DNA of 64,000 bases, from assembly GCA_029931535.1 (NCBI GenBank), contig JAQPZY010001242.1:1240001-1304000 (forward strand). Reading direction: 5' to 3'. The notes under the pieces were generated by a model. It was not told the DNA's origin. It saw only the letters and a program-made list of their open reading frames with translations, and made no database searches. The position numbers and the translations under genes were made by a program. Shown piece after piece: positions 11,512 to 22,269 of the stretch. Numbering within the stretch: position 1 is the stretch's first letter; every line of letters starts with the position of its first letter. This DNA comes from Margaritifera margaritifera. Its lineage: Eukaryota; Mollusca; Bivalvia; Unionida; Margaritiferidae.

Positions 11512-13215
11512 CTGTAGTATCATTTATTTTTGTGGGGCTCAATTTCATGGTTTTGTAAAAAAAAAGACGTATTCATGGGTACTTAAATTCATGCATGTCA
11601 AAGTTTGCATATTTGTAGATACTGAATTTTATGGATTAACCTCTACAAATACCCCAAATAAAGAATACAAAAGAACAAAACAATGACAACAACAAATGAC
11701 AGTTAACAACAATGGTTAATACAATACTATCTCCTGTAGCACAAATCTAACAACTGTCAAAATCAATCACTTACACTCAACATGCAGCCAACAACACTAA
11801 GCTAATCAGTTTTTAAAGTACATGTGTATGATCTCTTCCTTAAAACACTGTCCATAAAGTTGCACCATCAATTACTTTCTGATGACCATGGCGTTAACAC
11901 AGTGGCTGAAGAGTGGTAAAATTCAACTTAGATCCCCATCAGTTTGGATAATGTCATCATTCCACATGTGAACCAAACACATGACCAGCTGTCCCTTGCT
12001 CAATGCAATTAGCAAGTGTCAACATTTGATGTGTTCAGAGCCCATCAATGTGCATAGATGCTAACTAAATAGAAAAACAACGGAATCACTCCTTTGTTTG
12101 AGCCTGTCTCATGTACAAACCAACTTCAGCCACTAGACTTTACTTAAAACCTTGTCAATCAAGCCGATTCATGCTGAATGGATAATTGTGGCTCATGCAA
12201 AAATGTGTGAAATATCAGACCTAATTATCCATGGCTTTGAGAAGGCTGGACTTGTTTAATAAAAAAATGTCAAGATTATTTACTAGACATACATTTGTGT
12301 GTACCAGCGATGTTGATTCAGTGGTTTTGTCCGAAAAATCAGTGAAGTGTGAGCTTCAATACTGCGGTAATTAGTGTATATACACACAGTGTTTCATTAG
12401 TAATTGTGCCTCAACCAATAGTTTTAGTATCTTACAGTGATGTTGTTCATTGGAATTAAGTATGCATGGATAAAATGAGATGTGCTTTCACAAGGATTTA
12501 AATTTTTCAACAATAGGTTCACTTGAATCAAGAATCAATTTGAATAAGTATTAAATCTAATTTTCCTTCATAGTATCATTTCTTATTCTTTTTTTCATTT
12601 TCAGCAATAACAGTGTTTGAATACCTTATGGTTTTTCTTGTTTCTCTCTATCCTTACTTATTTCACAACATATCAATTAAAGGCAGTGTGTGAAAATGAC
12701 AGCTGCCAGATACTGTATATATACATGTGCATTGAAACAATATAAAATGCCTTATACCATATTATGCTTGCGTATAAGCCCATACCAACTACAAACTGCA
12801 TAGACCCAGATCTGCTGTTGCATAATGTGCCAGCAGATCTTGGTCTATGCAGTTTGTAAGGACTAATCAGTAGAACAAACAACATAGACACTGATCTGAT
12901 GGCACATTATGTGATGGCAGATCAGGGTCTATGTTGTTTGCATTTGGACCCAGCTTATACACGGGTATAGATGGTAATTCTTTTTTTAAAGGGTTAAAAT
13001 AAAACAAACACATTTAAAAGCTAACGTCTTTTACCAGATTACAGAAATGAGGTTGATTTATCAAATAGCTTTGTTGATCTCTAGGAATGAAACACACTAA
13101 AAAAAATGAGGGGGTGAGGGGGGTTTATCATATTTGGCTAATTTGTCATTGGATCTTCAGGGCAACAACGAAGTCCACAAAAATGAGTACCCCATGAAAA
13201 TTAGTGATACTACAG
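11512..13215. mobile_element. 1.7-kb TA-flanked DNA element inside DIRS RNase H
   Basis: Left end CTGTAGTATCATTTATTTT and right end (reverse complement) CTGTAGTATCACTAATTTT are inverted repeats of about 27 bp, flanked by TA at 11510-11511 and 13216-13217. Both ends also carry an inner ATTTTTGTGG-like block. Taking it out with one TA restores the frame across the RNase H motif, which fixes the boundaries to the base. TA target choice suggests the Tc1/mariner/pogo group. No transposase frame is recognised, so it may be non-autonomous. It holds MITE copy 6. Confidence 0.85.
12755..12976 (-). mobile_element. 221-bp double-hairpin MITE, copy 6
   Basis: Full-length copy (222 bp), hairpin A first. 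Left end is TACCATATTATGCTTGCG; right end is ACGGGTATAGATGGTA. It sits inside the 1.7-kb element. Confidence 0.9.
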
Positions 13216-13560
13216 TAATTCATCAAAGTGAAGTTTTCGGATAGAATGAGAATGACATTTCCATATAGTGTCTCCTGCCACCAATGAAATGCTTTCGCTA
13301 TGGCCTTCATCTCTAGGATACTAATGAGCAATAGTCAATCCTGAGGAGGCCACAATTTGCTGATTCACAGAAATGATGGCCGGAGGTGGGCATCCCAGCC
13401 TGCCAGGCTGGCATCTGTACAAAATGTGATTCCTGGAGGATGGACCTTCAAGGGAACACCCACCATAAATCAAGTGGGGTTCTCCCATTTACTGCGAGGT
13501 AACCTTGTATAATAGGAAAATAGTATTGTTTTGGTTGCCACTGGGACAAAAAAATCATTT
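13216..13560 (-). pseudogene. DIRS RNase H, upstream half
   Basis: Minus-strand frames read TDASLAGWDAHLRPSF (13371-13418), the characteristic first RNase H aspartate box of DIRS elements, then ISILEMKAIAKAFHWW and ILILSENFTLMNY. The frame ends at a TA where the 1.7-kb element entered and continues at 11511. The expected Asp in the SDN box reads SEN. Confidence 0.78.
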
Positions 13561-13740
13561 GCAATGGTCTCATAAACCGGCAACCCAGGACAAGGAGATC
13601 CCCCATCGCATTGAGGAGACCTGATAGGTGAAGGAATTCTTAGGCTGAGATGTGATTCTTGAGAGGACTGAAGATGATATTTGAGATGATTTCAAGTCAT
13701 GTTCTTGACGGAAAGAGACCCTGTTCACATGCATTTTTAA

Positions 13741-14220
13741 CTATATACCCAATGGGGGTAAAACCTTGAGATGGAATTCAAACAGATTTGTCCTTACTGG
13801 CAAGGAATTCAAGGAGGAGCAGACATGAAACAAGAGTGCATCTTCATCTAGAATATAACACGCCTGGTACTTTTGTAGAATGTTGACCAGGTAGATGGAA
13901 ATCACTGACGTAGAGGAGGCTGTGAAGAGCAACACAATTCTTTCCATAATACACGTTAAAACCCTGGCACTGATGTTCAAACCAAAGGGAAGTGTCTTGA
14001 CTGGTATACAAAGTTCCAGAATGTGATTAGTCTTCCCCCTTGTGAATGGTGTCAACAAGACGTCTGGGCATTTTCCACTCCAAACCATGGAGCACAAAAT
14101 GAACAGATCTATAACCAGCCAAAGTGTGCCATTAGTCTTGGGCAGCAATAGCTGTCTGGAGTAACCTCCCAATGTTGAATAGCTGCAGGATGTCCACTTA
14201 ATACTAGTCTCTTGTGACAT
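13741..14220 (-). pseudogene. DIRS reverse transcriptase remnant
   Basis: A 159-codon open frame with SRQLLLPKTNGTLWLVIDL near the start, then LPFGLNISARVLTCIMERIV and ISIYLVNILQKY. The arrangement PKxxGxxxxVIDL, PFGLxxxPRVFT, YLDDWL is that of DIRS reverse transcriptases. The catalytic YLDD reads YLVN (13882-13893), so it cannot be active. Parts of the central palm are missing. The Met start falls within the 52-bp tandem array, so it is not the original N-terminus. Confidence 0.75.
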
Positions 14221-14795
14221 TTGTAATGAAGGTTAACATATAAAGGATAGTAATACTAGTCTCTTGTGACAGTTGTAATGAAGGTTAACATATAAAGGAT
14301 AGTAATACTAGTCTCTTGGGACATTTGTAATGAAGGTTAACATATGAAGGATAGTAATACTAGTCGCTTGGGACAGTTGTAATGAAGGTTAACATATAAA
14401 GGATAGTAATACTAGTCTCTTGGGACATTTGTAATGAAGGTTAACATATAAAGGATAGTAATACTAGTCTCTTGGGACAGTTGTAATGAAGATTAACATA
14501 TAAAGGATAGTAATACTAGTCTCTTGGGACAGTTGTAATGAAGGTTAACATATAAAGGATAGTAATACTAGTCTCTTGGGACAGTTGTAATGAAGGTTAA
14601 CATATAAAGGATAGTAATACTAGTCTCTTGGGACAGTTGTAATGAAGGTTAACATATAAAGGATAGTAATACTAGTCTCTTGGGACAGTTGTAATGAAGA
14701 TTAACATATAAAGGATAGTAATACTAGTCTCTTGGGACATTTGTAATGAAGATTAACATATTAACATATAAAGGTTAACATATTAACATATAAAG
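14203..14795. repeat. 52-bp tandem repeat, about 11 copies
   Basis: Unit begins actagtctcttgggacagtt and contains gaaggttaacatataaagg. Copies differ by only a few bases, mainly gtgacat/gggacagt. It directly abuts the reverse transcriptase remnant inside the DIRS element. Confidence 0.95.
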
Positions 14796-14799
14796 GAGG

Positions 14800-17640
14800 A
14801 TAAGGGTACAGAACATGATCTAGAGGCCCTGCGAAATACTGTGTATCATCCAGGGAACAGCAATGCAATGACTCCCATTACACTGGAAAAGTTGAATTCC
14901 TCCAAAAGTGATGTTAAAATGGAAGTATAAACATGGTTTTATATCTGACTGAATATACAAAATGGGAGGGAATGTCTGCCCATCATTCCTGCCTTTGAGG
15001 GTCCTTCCTGTTCCTTATCTTCTCCTGGGTTTATGGGCTCCATGAGGTTTGCCTTTTAGGTGGTCTATTGCAATCCAAGAAAGGTTACATGAAGATTGAC
15101 CAGATAGCAGACGTAGAGACAAATGAATCTCTTCCACCACAAGAATAAGAGATGCAGCTATACCATTAGGTAAGTGAGTAACGAGCTGCTCTGTTATTGC
15201 ATGAGATACATGAGACATTGACTTTACAGCATGAGTGCCTGCAAAATTCTTGATGAAAAGCTCTAGGATATTTGTTCAGATTGCTGAGAAAAGATAATCA
15301 TCTAATAAGTCTGCAACTCAAGCACATTCTGATTCGTTCCTGATGTCATTGGATCGAGAAATAATGATCGAGCTTGTGAGTGTGAGTCATCATATACTGG
15401 TATGGCATCAGGCATCCGGGACTGTACTGTCACCGTAGCCAGTACAGTACTGATAAGTTGTGACAGGCCATGAAACTGTACAACATTGGTCCATGATGGC
15501 AAGGACCTAGATAGATCCATAAAAGCCATGGACCATAAATCAGTTATGGACTGCATTGGTTCCATAATGGTACCTGGTACCTGGGTGCTGTGGCATAAAA
15601 ATGGTCATGGACCAAAATGGGTTTGTCTTGGTACCTGGGCCTGCCATGGCACTTGGATACTGTAGCACTATACTGGCCAAGGGTATATCATGGTACCTAG
15701 GCACAGTAGCACTATATTGGCCCTAGACCGACATGGGTCCTATACTGGATCACCATCACCCATCCCCTCGGGCATAACAAAAGGCCATATTGGAATATGT
15801 GCTGACTGTACATTATCCACATCAGATGGCCAAGTCCAGTCTTGATGGAACAGAGCCATAGTTTCCTTCTTTCTGTGCCAAGGTCATAATACCTATCGCT
15901 GACTGTATTGTTTATGATCCAGAAATTCAGGACTGAAATGCTGCCATTGCTGGAACTGGAAATAAGTCTTGACGGGTTGTCCTGGAGCTATTCAACATTG
16001 ATTGGTGATGGTATTGGACTGAAACATGAAGTATGGACCATTTTATGGTTACAGACAGCCCTGAGCCTGTAATAGCAACTGGGCACAATGGTACTAAACT
16101 GGCCATAGAGCAACATGGGACCATCGTGTAACTATACTAAATGTCTCTTCCCTAGGAGCACCTGTGTTATGATGCTGAGACAGGATACGTAATATTAGAT
16201 CATTGTAAGCAGTCCCCTCAGGCATATCTGTAGGATAGATCGGATTTGGTATTGACCGTGAGCGATCTACATCTGATGGTACAGTCTGGTCTTGACAGAA
16301 CAGAGCCATCATTTCCTTTCTTTTGGTACCAGGTTCATGATGCTGGGATGGGTTAGGGGGATATTAGATCTCCATAACTGGTCCCTACCTGCATCAGGTG
16401 AGGCTGTGTCTGAGCTGGTGTTGACTGCTGTTGATCTGCCTCAAATGTCATTGGAAATATGGACGGGCTGTTGTACCTATCCGGACTTAGTCCCAACAGT
16501 ACTGCTGAAAATGTCTGTTCTGGTTCCAGTTCATGATGCCTGCATGGGTTAGGGGATATTGGATCCTTGTAACCAGTCCCTACCTGCATCAGATGAGGCC
16601 ATATCTGAGCTGGTATTGACTGATGACACTCCGTCTCAGATGTCAAGGTAAATATAGACAGGCTGTTATACCAATGCGGAATCAACAGTGGTACTACTAA
16701 TGGCATCATCCTCTCTTTGCTGGTGTGCTATTCACCTTCCTTTAAAATGTGTGATATGCCTGGCCAGGACTGTTGCCCCATGATTCTTTGATTATCCTCA
16801 ACCAGTTAAAGAACTTGCACTGAGAGCGCTTAATCCTGTCTATTAATATGACACCTGTGTATATAGAGCAAAATGACAGTCTCTACAGATGAAATCATCC
16901 AAGCGTCATGTAACTTACCTTGAAGTGGATTTGAAATGAACAATGCAAAATGCCTATACAAATTACATGCAAGACCTTTCTGGTCGGTAATATTAGACAG
17001 TGAGTGACAGAAATCATAAAGTAGGCTGAGAACACATTTATTTGAATGAACGTCCTAGTGACCACAGCAGGTGAAATCATTCAAGTGTTGCATAAACTTA
17101 CCATGGATGCTAGTGAACAATATAAATGTCATTAGAAATTACCTGCAAGACCTTCCAGGTCTGTAATATTATACAGTCAGTGACCGAAAAGCATCACATA
17201 AACTTACTGTGAAGCGGATGCTAGTGGACAAATAAATGGCTACAGAAATTATCTGCACAACAATATTATCCAGTCAATGATCACAAACATACAATAGGTC
17301 AGGTACACATTACTGAATGAATGTACTTGCGACCAGAGCAGGTGAAATCATTCAAGCGTCACATAAACTTAATGTGAAGTGGATGCTAGTGAACAATATA
17401 AACGTCATTAAAATTTAGCAGCACGACCTTCCTGGTCTGTAATATTATATGGTCAGTGACCAAAGAGCATCACATAAACTTACTGTGAAGAAGATGCTAG
17501 TGAACAAATAGATGTCTATAGAAATTATTTGCCTGATAATATTATCCAGTCAATGACCGCAAACCTATAATATGTCAAAAACACTTTACTGAATGAATGT
17601 ACTAGTGACCATGGCAGGTATAATAAAAAGGCACTAGCAT
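14800..17640 (-). other. Probable DIRS 5' and gag-equivalent region, degenerate
   Basis: Between the reverse transcriptase and the right inverted repeat. It contains diverged internal repeats: about 190 bp three times in 16130-16730 (phrases such as ttcatgatgc and catcaggtgaggc), and about 270 bp in 16890-17620 (gcaggtgaaatcattcaag). Short minus-strand frames occur, but I recognise no domain. Confidence 0.45.
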
Positions 17641-17850
17641 GTATATTGCATGACAAAGTTGTTGTTCTAATAAAGTTAGAAAACTTCGTCTCAGACAGAA
17701 AAGAGCAAGAAATAGTTAGAAATATAGATGGAGCATACTCTGCTTATGAGAGAAACTCCTCCAACTCACTCAGTAGTGTGCAAGATACCACCTGATACAG
17801 GATTTTTTTAAGGTGTCTAAACGAGAGTGCTTCCTAGCATGAGCAGAAGT

Positions 17851-18030
17851 AGTAACTGGAGTATGAATGATATCTGGCACCAATCTCTATATACAAGGGG
17901 AGATCACTCATGTCTGACTCCAACCTATGTGGGCAGACAACTTTTAGCTTTTTTTATAGTTAAAATATAACTTGGGAAAGCTGGATTTGCAAGGTAGTGG
18001 TCATTCTCCTAAGGTATTATGATCAGGTAA
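17851..18030. repeat. DIRS right inverted terminal repeat
   Basis: Contains CAAGGGGAGATCACTC, GTGGGCAGACAACTTTTAGC, GGATTTGCAAGG and CTAAGGTATTATGATCAGG, the reverse complement of the left end with a few differences. Confidence 0.85.
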
Positions 18031-18059
18031 TGTATTTCAAGAAGAAATGTAATTCTAAC

Positions 18060-18475
18060 AATATCAAAGAAGCTTAATATTTGATGAGCATGGTAACTGA
18101 GTCTTTGTGTTTGGATCTCACATTTGTAACCTATGGCATAACATGATGCTCCATTTAGACTGCTTACTTGTAAAAAACATTGTACTCTGAAGCAAAACAT
18201 ATTAGAGAAAATGAATCCAAAATTCATAGTTATGTCCCATCAAAAAAAATCATTACCATTAAGTTTTGAGAATTGTTCTGTAGGCATTTAAAGGTATCAC
18301 TACACTACTTAGACCAATCAGCTGTTATTGCATACTATTCTAGTCCCTAAAAAAAATCGTTAATATTTTTCACTACCTTTTCTTGGCGATCTGCTGACCA
18401 GTGAAAAATGTTACTTGCATTCAATAAAAAGCAGCATTAAAGCCTAAGTTGAAAATAACATGTTTATTGAGTTTA
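18060..18475 (-). repeat. Dispersed repeat copy (GTGTAGTGATACC family)
   Basis: Contains ATGATGCTCCATTTAGACTG, AAAGGTATCACTACACTA, CCAATCAGCTGTTATTGC and AAAAATGTTACTTGCATTC. Its first part is the reverse complement of 49790-49885, and the rest matches 6847-6997 and 36480-36800. Confidence 0.7.
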
Positions 18476-18494
18476 GCCTCTTGACTTTTGGGTA

Positions 18495-18974
18495 GGATGT
18501 AGATTAATGTAAAATGTAAACTTAGTGTAGTGACATGAAAGACCATCCAATGTAGATTAATGTAAAATGTAAACTTAGTGTAGTGACCTTAAAGGCCATT
18601 CGATGTAGATTAATGTAAAATGTAAACTTAGTGTAGTGACATGAAAGATCATCCAATGTAGATTAAAGTAACATGTAAACTTAGTGTAGTGACATGAAAG
18701 ACCATCCAATGTAGATTACTGTAAAATGTAAACTTAGTGTAGTGACATGAAAGATCATCCAGTGTAGATTAATGAAAATGTAAACTTAGTGTAGTGACAT
18801 GAAAGTCCATTCAGTGTAGATTAATGTAAAATGTAAACTAAGTGTAGTGACCTGAAAGACCATCCAATGTAGATTAATGTAAAATGTAAACTCAGTATAG
18901 TGATCTTAGAGACCATCCAATGTAGATTAATGTAAATAAACTTAGTGTAGTGACCTTAAAGACCATACAATGCA
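18495..18974. repeat. 53-bp tandem repeat, about 9 copies
   Basis: Unit gatgtagattaatgtaaaat, then gtaaacttagtgtagtgac, then atgaaagaccatcca. It shares the phrase AGTGTAGTGA with the dispersed family just before it, so the array may have grown from that element's end (inference). Confidence 0.93.
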
Positions 18975-19069
18975 TGAGAAGAAATAAGTAGTAAACTAAT
19001 TCAATGACTTCAACGACTATTACAAATATATTCTGAACATAATAAATTCACAAGCAGTCAATCAGAATA

Positions 19070-19255
19070 TGGCAGTTGTGGTAGCTCAGTTGGTAGAGCA
19101 CTGGACTAGTAATCCAAGGGTCATGGGTTCAGTACTATCCCAGACCAGCTTGGGTTGGCTGCCTCGGTATGTCCTTGGGAAAGGTACTTAGCTCCCATTT
19201 CCACAGCGTGATATAGTCACAAATGTGTTGAAAGTTCCATTAAAAACCAACCAAC
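19070..19255 (+). mobile_element. tRNA-derived SINE with 11-bp target duplication
   Basis: The head is tRNA-like: A-box TGGTAGCTCAGTTGG, anticodon arm around CTGGACTAGTAATCCA, B-box-like GGGTTCAGTACTATCC. A body containing CCTTGGGAAAGGTACTTAGC follows, with an ACC-rich tail (aaaaaccaaccaac). Perfect 11-bp direct repeats CAATCAGAATA flank it at 19059-19069 and 19256-19266, as expected for L1-type retroposition. The head would be closest to a Thr(AGT) tRNA. The B-box is imperfect, so it is not a working tRNA gene. Confidence 0.88.
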
Positions 19256-19599
19256 CAATCAGAATACTGATAACACATACATGTGTTCAAACCCTGGTAA
19301 GCAAATTAACTTTTACACAAGAAAAGGGTGAACACAAGCACAACAAATTTATGATGTAACACAATAAAACTGATGGTGCCCACTTTAAAATTATTAAGTT
19401 AAACCTATATTTGTGTGATGCAATGACTTAATATTGATGATAAAGACAGATGTGACAACAGCACACAACACTGATAGCACACATGTAATATGAGAATAGC
19501 CACAACGGATGATTAAGTATAGAAGTCATGTAACCATGCACACTGTCCCTAGAACTAACAAGGGTCCACAAAACACTATGTCTCAACTTTTTTCAGCAT

Positions 19600-20230
19600 A
19601 AGCCTAACACTGTTGTGTTGGTTACTATAAATGAATTTTCCTTTCCATGTCAAGTACGTGCATACATTCTTTAAGGGTGGGGCTACAAACAGTTTTTCTT
19701 TTTCAAAGTTATGACCCAGGAGCCAGTTCCTGGTGTGTAGGAGAGATCAAGGGGCCAATGCTGGTTGCATAAATGACTTGACCTTTTCATGTTAAGAAAG
19801 TGTATATGTGGTTATTAAAGGGTTGGGATCTTAATAGTTTTCAAGATAAAAACAGACCCAGACACCTTTGCTGACTGTGTAAATTATTTGTCTTTGTAAT
19901 GCCAAGTACCATATATACTCATTTATAAGTCGAGTCCAACGGCAAACAACATAGACCTGATCTGCCATCGCATAATACACCAGCAGATCAGGGTATATGT
20001 TGTTTGTTCTACTGATTACTCCTAACAAACTTCACAGACCCAGATCTACCAGTGCATTATGCAATGGCAGATTTGGGTTTGTGCAGTTTATAATTGAACT
20101 CAACTTATAAGCAAGTACAGACAGGAAGTGCATATATACTTTAAGGGTTGGGCTATGAATAATTTCTAAAGTTATTACTCAGAGGCAAGTCCCCATGAGG
20201 TAGAAAGAGATTGTAAATATAAACCCAAAG
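19600..20230. repeat. Diverged repeat region interrupted by MITE copy 7
   Basis: Repeated phrases: catgtcaagtacgtgcatac, ctttaagggtggggctacaa, aagttatgaccca. The phrases return after the MITE (gtgcatatatactttaaggg). Confidence 0.6.
19907..20126 (+). mobile_element. 221-bp double-hairpin MITE, copy 7
   Basis: 220 bp, hairpin B first. The left end is TACCATATATACTCATTTAT; the right end is GCAAGTACAGACAGGA, with the terminal TA changed to GA. Confidence 0.88.
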
Positions 20231-20788
20231 AAAACACTATGTATCACAGTAAAGGAGCATTGAATTCGATCAAAATATGTAGAAATTTGGGGTGACCTTT
20301 GGAGCGGATTCACTTTTGATTAACAAAAATAATTTCCCCCTTCTCTAAACATAAAGTGTGGCAAGTTTCATGTATCAATCACTCAAATACTTAGCAATAC
20401 TCGAATACTAGGCACTATTCTAATACTTGGCAATACTCAAAATAACTTCCCCAGACAGCCCCTGTGTAGAGCATTCTTTTGTCTGTGACCGTGGAAAACT
20501 TGAAACTACAGAAAACTCAAACTAAAAATGTGTTATTGCTGCACTTAAGAGTTTTTGAAGTTCTACCATATTTTAATGAAATTCATGAAATATGTAACAA
20601 TTGTGAAATTAGCCAATCGATAATGTTATTTGTTTATTATTACAACCTGCTTTGTGTTGATCAATATAAGGTTTACAGGTTACAAAAAATGTAATATTCA
20701 CATCAACAAAGGTTGATAATTGTATATTACCATGAAATCAAAAATCAACATAAAATTTGAATGCAAACACGCAGAAGAACCCACCAAC
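20230..20788. other. Intron sequence, nothing recognised
   Basis: AT-rich intron sequence next to NEK1 exon 12 with a short local repeat around aatacttagcaatactcga. No gene is supported. Confidence 0.5.
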
Positions 20789-20929
20789 CTGACTTATCAC
20801 TAGCAATGGTAACTGTACCCTCCACAATAGGGTGGCCCTGAAGGGCACTGATAACTGATGAATCTGGTGACCTCCACTGTCGTCTCGAAGAATCTGGGTT
20901 GTATACTACTCTATCTCGGGCACTTGTAA
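20789..20929 (-). CDS. NEK1: NEK1-like exon 12 of window (first of a 141-bp pair)
   Basis: 141-bp exon with two leading bases, 46 codons and one trailing base. It includes RRQWRSPDSSVISALQ, matching RRAWGKSPTDSVLKIL of vertebrate NEK1, then HPIVEGTVTIASDKS. It has acceptor TTTTTCAG and donor CAG/GTTGGT. The next exon has the same length and phases and contains SPIRKGTVII, so duplication is possible. Confidence 0.9.
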
Positions 20930-21879
20930 CTGAAAAATATGAATACATTCTATCTTTTCCAAAATGTATGTTTTATTACTCATCAACATTCACAAGAGAA
21001 ATGGCATTTATTCATCAAATTAGTGTTACTACTACATGATTCATAGTGTGCACTTTACTTATCTATGAGCTAATATTGGATAATCTGTTGCTGACAGATG
21101 CAAATGTTTAATGTTGCCTATCTATGGTAGTTTCTTTCTTTTTCCCCCCAAGTTCTACAGTTCCCTCAACTCCAAAGTACACTGTAAACTATTTACTTTT
21201 GCCTTCATGAGCCCTCACTTATAGTTGATATATCTTACAGGACAAGATAAATTACAGGCCCTTTTAAGCACAGGCCATTGGTCACCGTTTTTTGTCAAAG
21301 GGAGCTACTACTTGGGACCAACAAAGAAGGACACTATTTCAGATACCAAAATGATAGTAACATGTACTAATATACATATGATATTAATTATAACTACTGT
21401 ATAGTCTGAATCACTTCAAGTCAGTTAGTCTTCATCTCATGACTTTTGTAGAAAATGTATGTGGTCAGAAGAAAATTTAATCTAACTGTAACTGAGGCAA
21501 TCAACATGAAAAACTTAATAAGAGTCTGGACAACACCTTCCCCTACTTTACCGTCAATGAAATTAAGTGCCTTTTGCCTGACCCTTCCTCCCCCCTCCCC
21601 CCCCCGTCTGGAACAGTCATCATCTATTTGGTCCTCTAGAGAAAAAAATTTCAGTGTGCAATGTAATTGCCTTCAATTACTATGACTCAAGAAAAGTAAG
21701 TTTGATTTTTTTTTTTTCAATTTCATTTGAAATAGTAACCATATACACGAAAAAGTCTTATAATTTAAGGATAAAATCAGATAATTACTGGACAGTAGCT
21801 TACCGGAATTTCTAGCAAAATAATCAGAAAAATATTCATAAAAAATAAAGACTACAAGAAGATTCTAATCTAGCTATAC

Positions 21880-22024
21880 CTTCCATTTGTGAAGCTGTTT
21901 CCTCTAGAGCCATATTTCCCAAATTAACTGCATCACCTGCTCCCCATTTGGACCTCTCTGACTCCTTCTCTTCCGGTTCAAACTCTGGAGTCACAGGTGC
22001 TCCCCACTTTCCTCTAGGGGGACC
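21880..22024 (-). CDS. NEK1: NEK1-like exon 11 of window, KWGA repeats
   Basis: 145-bp exon starting in phase 0 and ending one base into a Val codon. It encodes GPPRGKWGAPVTPEFEPEE, a charged stretch, then SKWGAGDAVNLGNMALEETA. Two KWGA motifs occur about 24 residues apart. The second matches KKWEAGGQ of vertebrate NEK1, followed there by an LDELTL stretch. The acceptor is CCAACAG and the donor is GAAG/GTATAG. Confidence 0.9.
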
Positions 22025-22269
22025 CTGTTGGGAAAAATAATATCTTCAGAGCTTAAAGGATCAAATATGATATCTAAAAGAAACTGAACAAAGATTAAAT
22101 CAAAGTATCCATGATACAGATGCAATCATCAGATGAGAGCAGTGGAAAGAAGTATATAAAGAAGGGAGAAGAGTAACAGTAATGTTCAATATGCATACTA
22201 GTTTTGAATTAAATATTGCTTTAATCATCAAACATCTTAATTATATTTGCCTATTTATGAAGTTTGATT

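Larger units (their letters stand above)
8285..18030 (-). mobile_element. Degenerate DIRS-like retrotransposon with nested insertions
   Basis: The ends are inverted repeats of about 175 bp rather than direct LTRs. Inside, on the minus strand, lie remnants in the order reverse transcriptase, RNase H, then tyrosine recombinase. Inverted ends plus a tyrosine recombinase instead of an integrase define the DIRS group (established knowledge). Stops, frameshifts, a lost YLDD and a lost recombinase His show it is dead. It carries a 1.7-kb DNA element (11512-13215), a 52-bp tandem array and a BED-like fragment. It lies in the 14.3-kb NEK1 intron between exons 12 and 13. Confidence 0.85.

Noticed and set aside
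16292..16709. Plus- and minus-strand frames of 86-118 codons
   Set aside because: Both strands are open because of the 190-bp internal repeat in the DIRS 5' region. I see no domain, so they are described only as part of that region.
19070..19145. Functional tRNA-Thr(AGT)
   Set aside because: The B-box is imperfect, the acceptor ends do not pair, and an 11-bp target duplication encloses a larger SINE unit.
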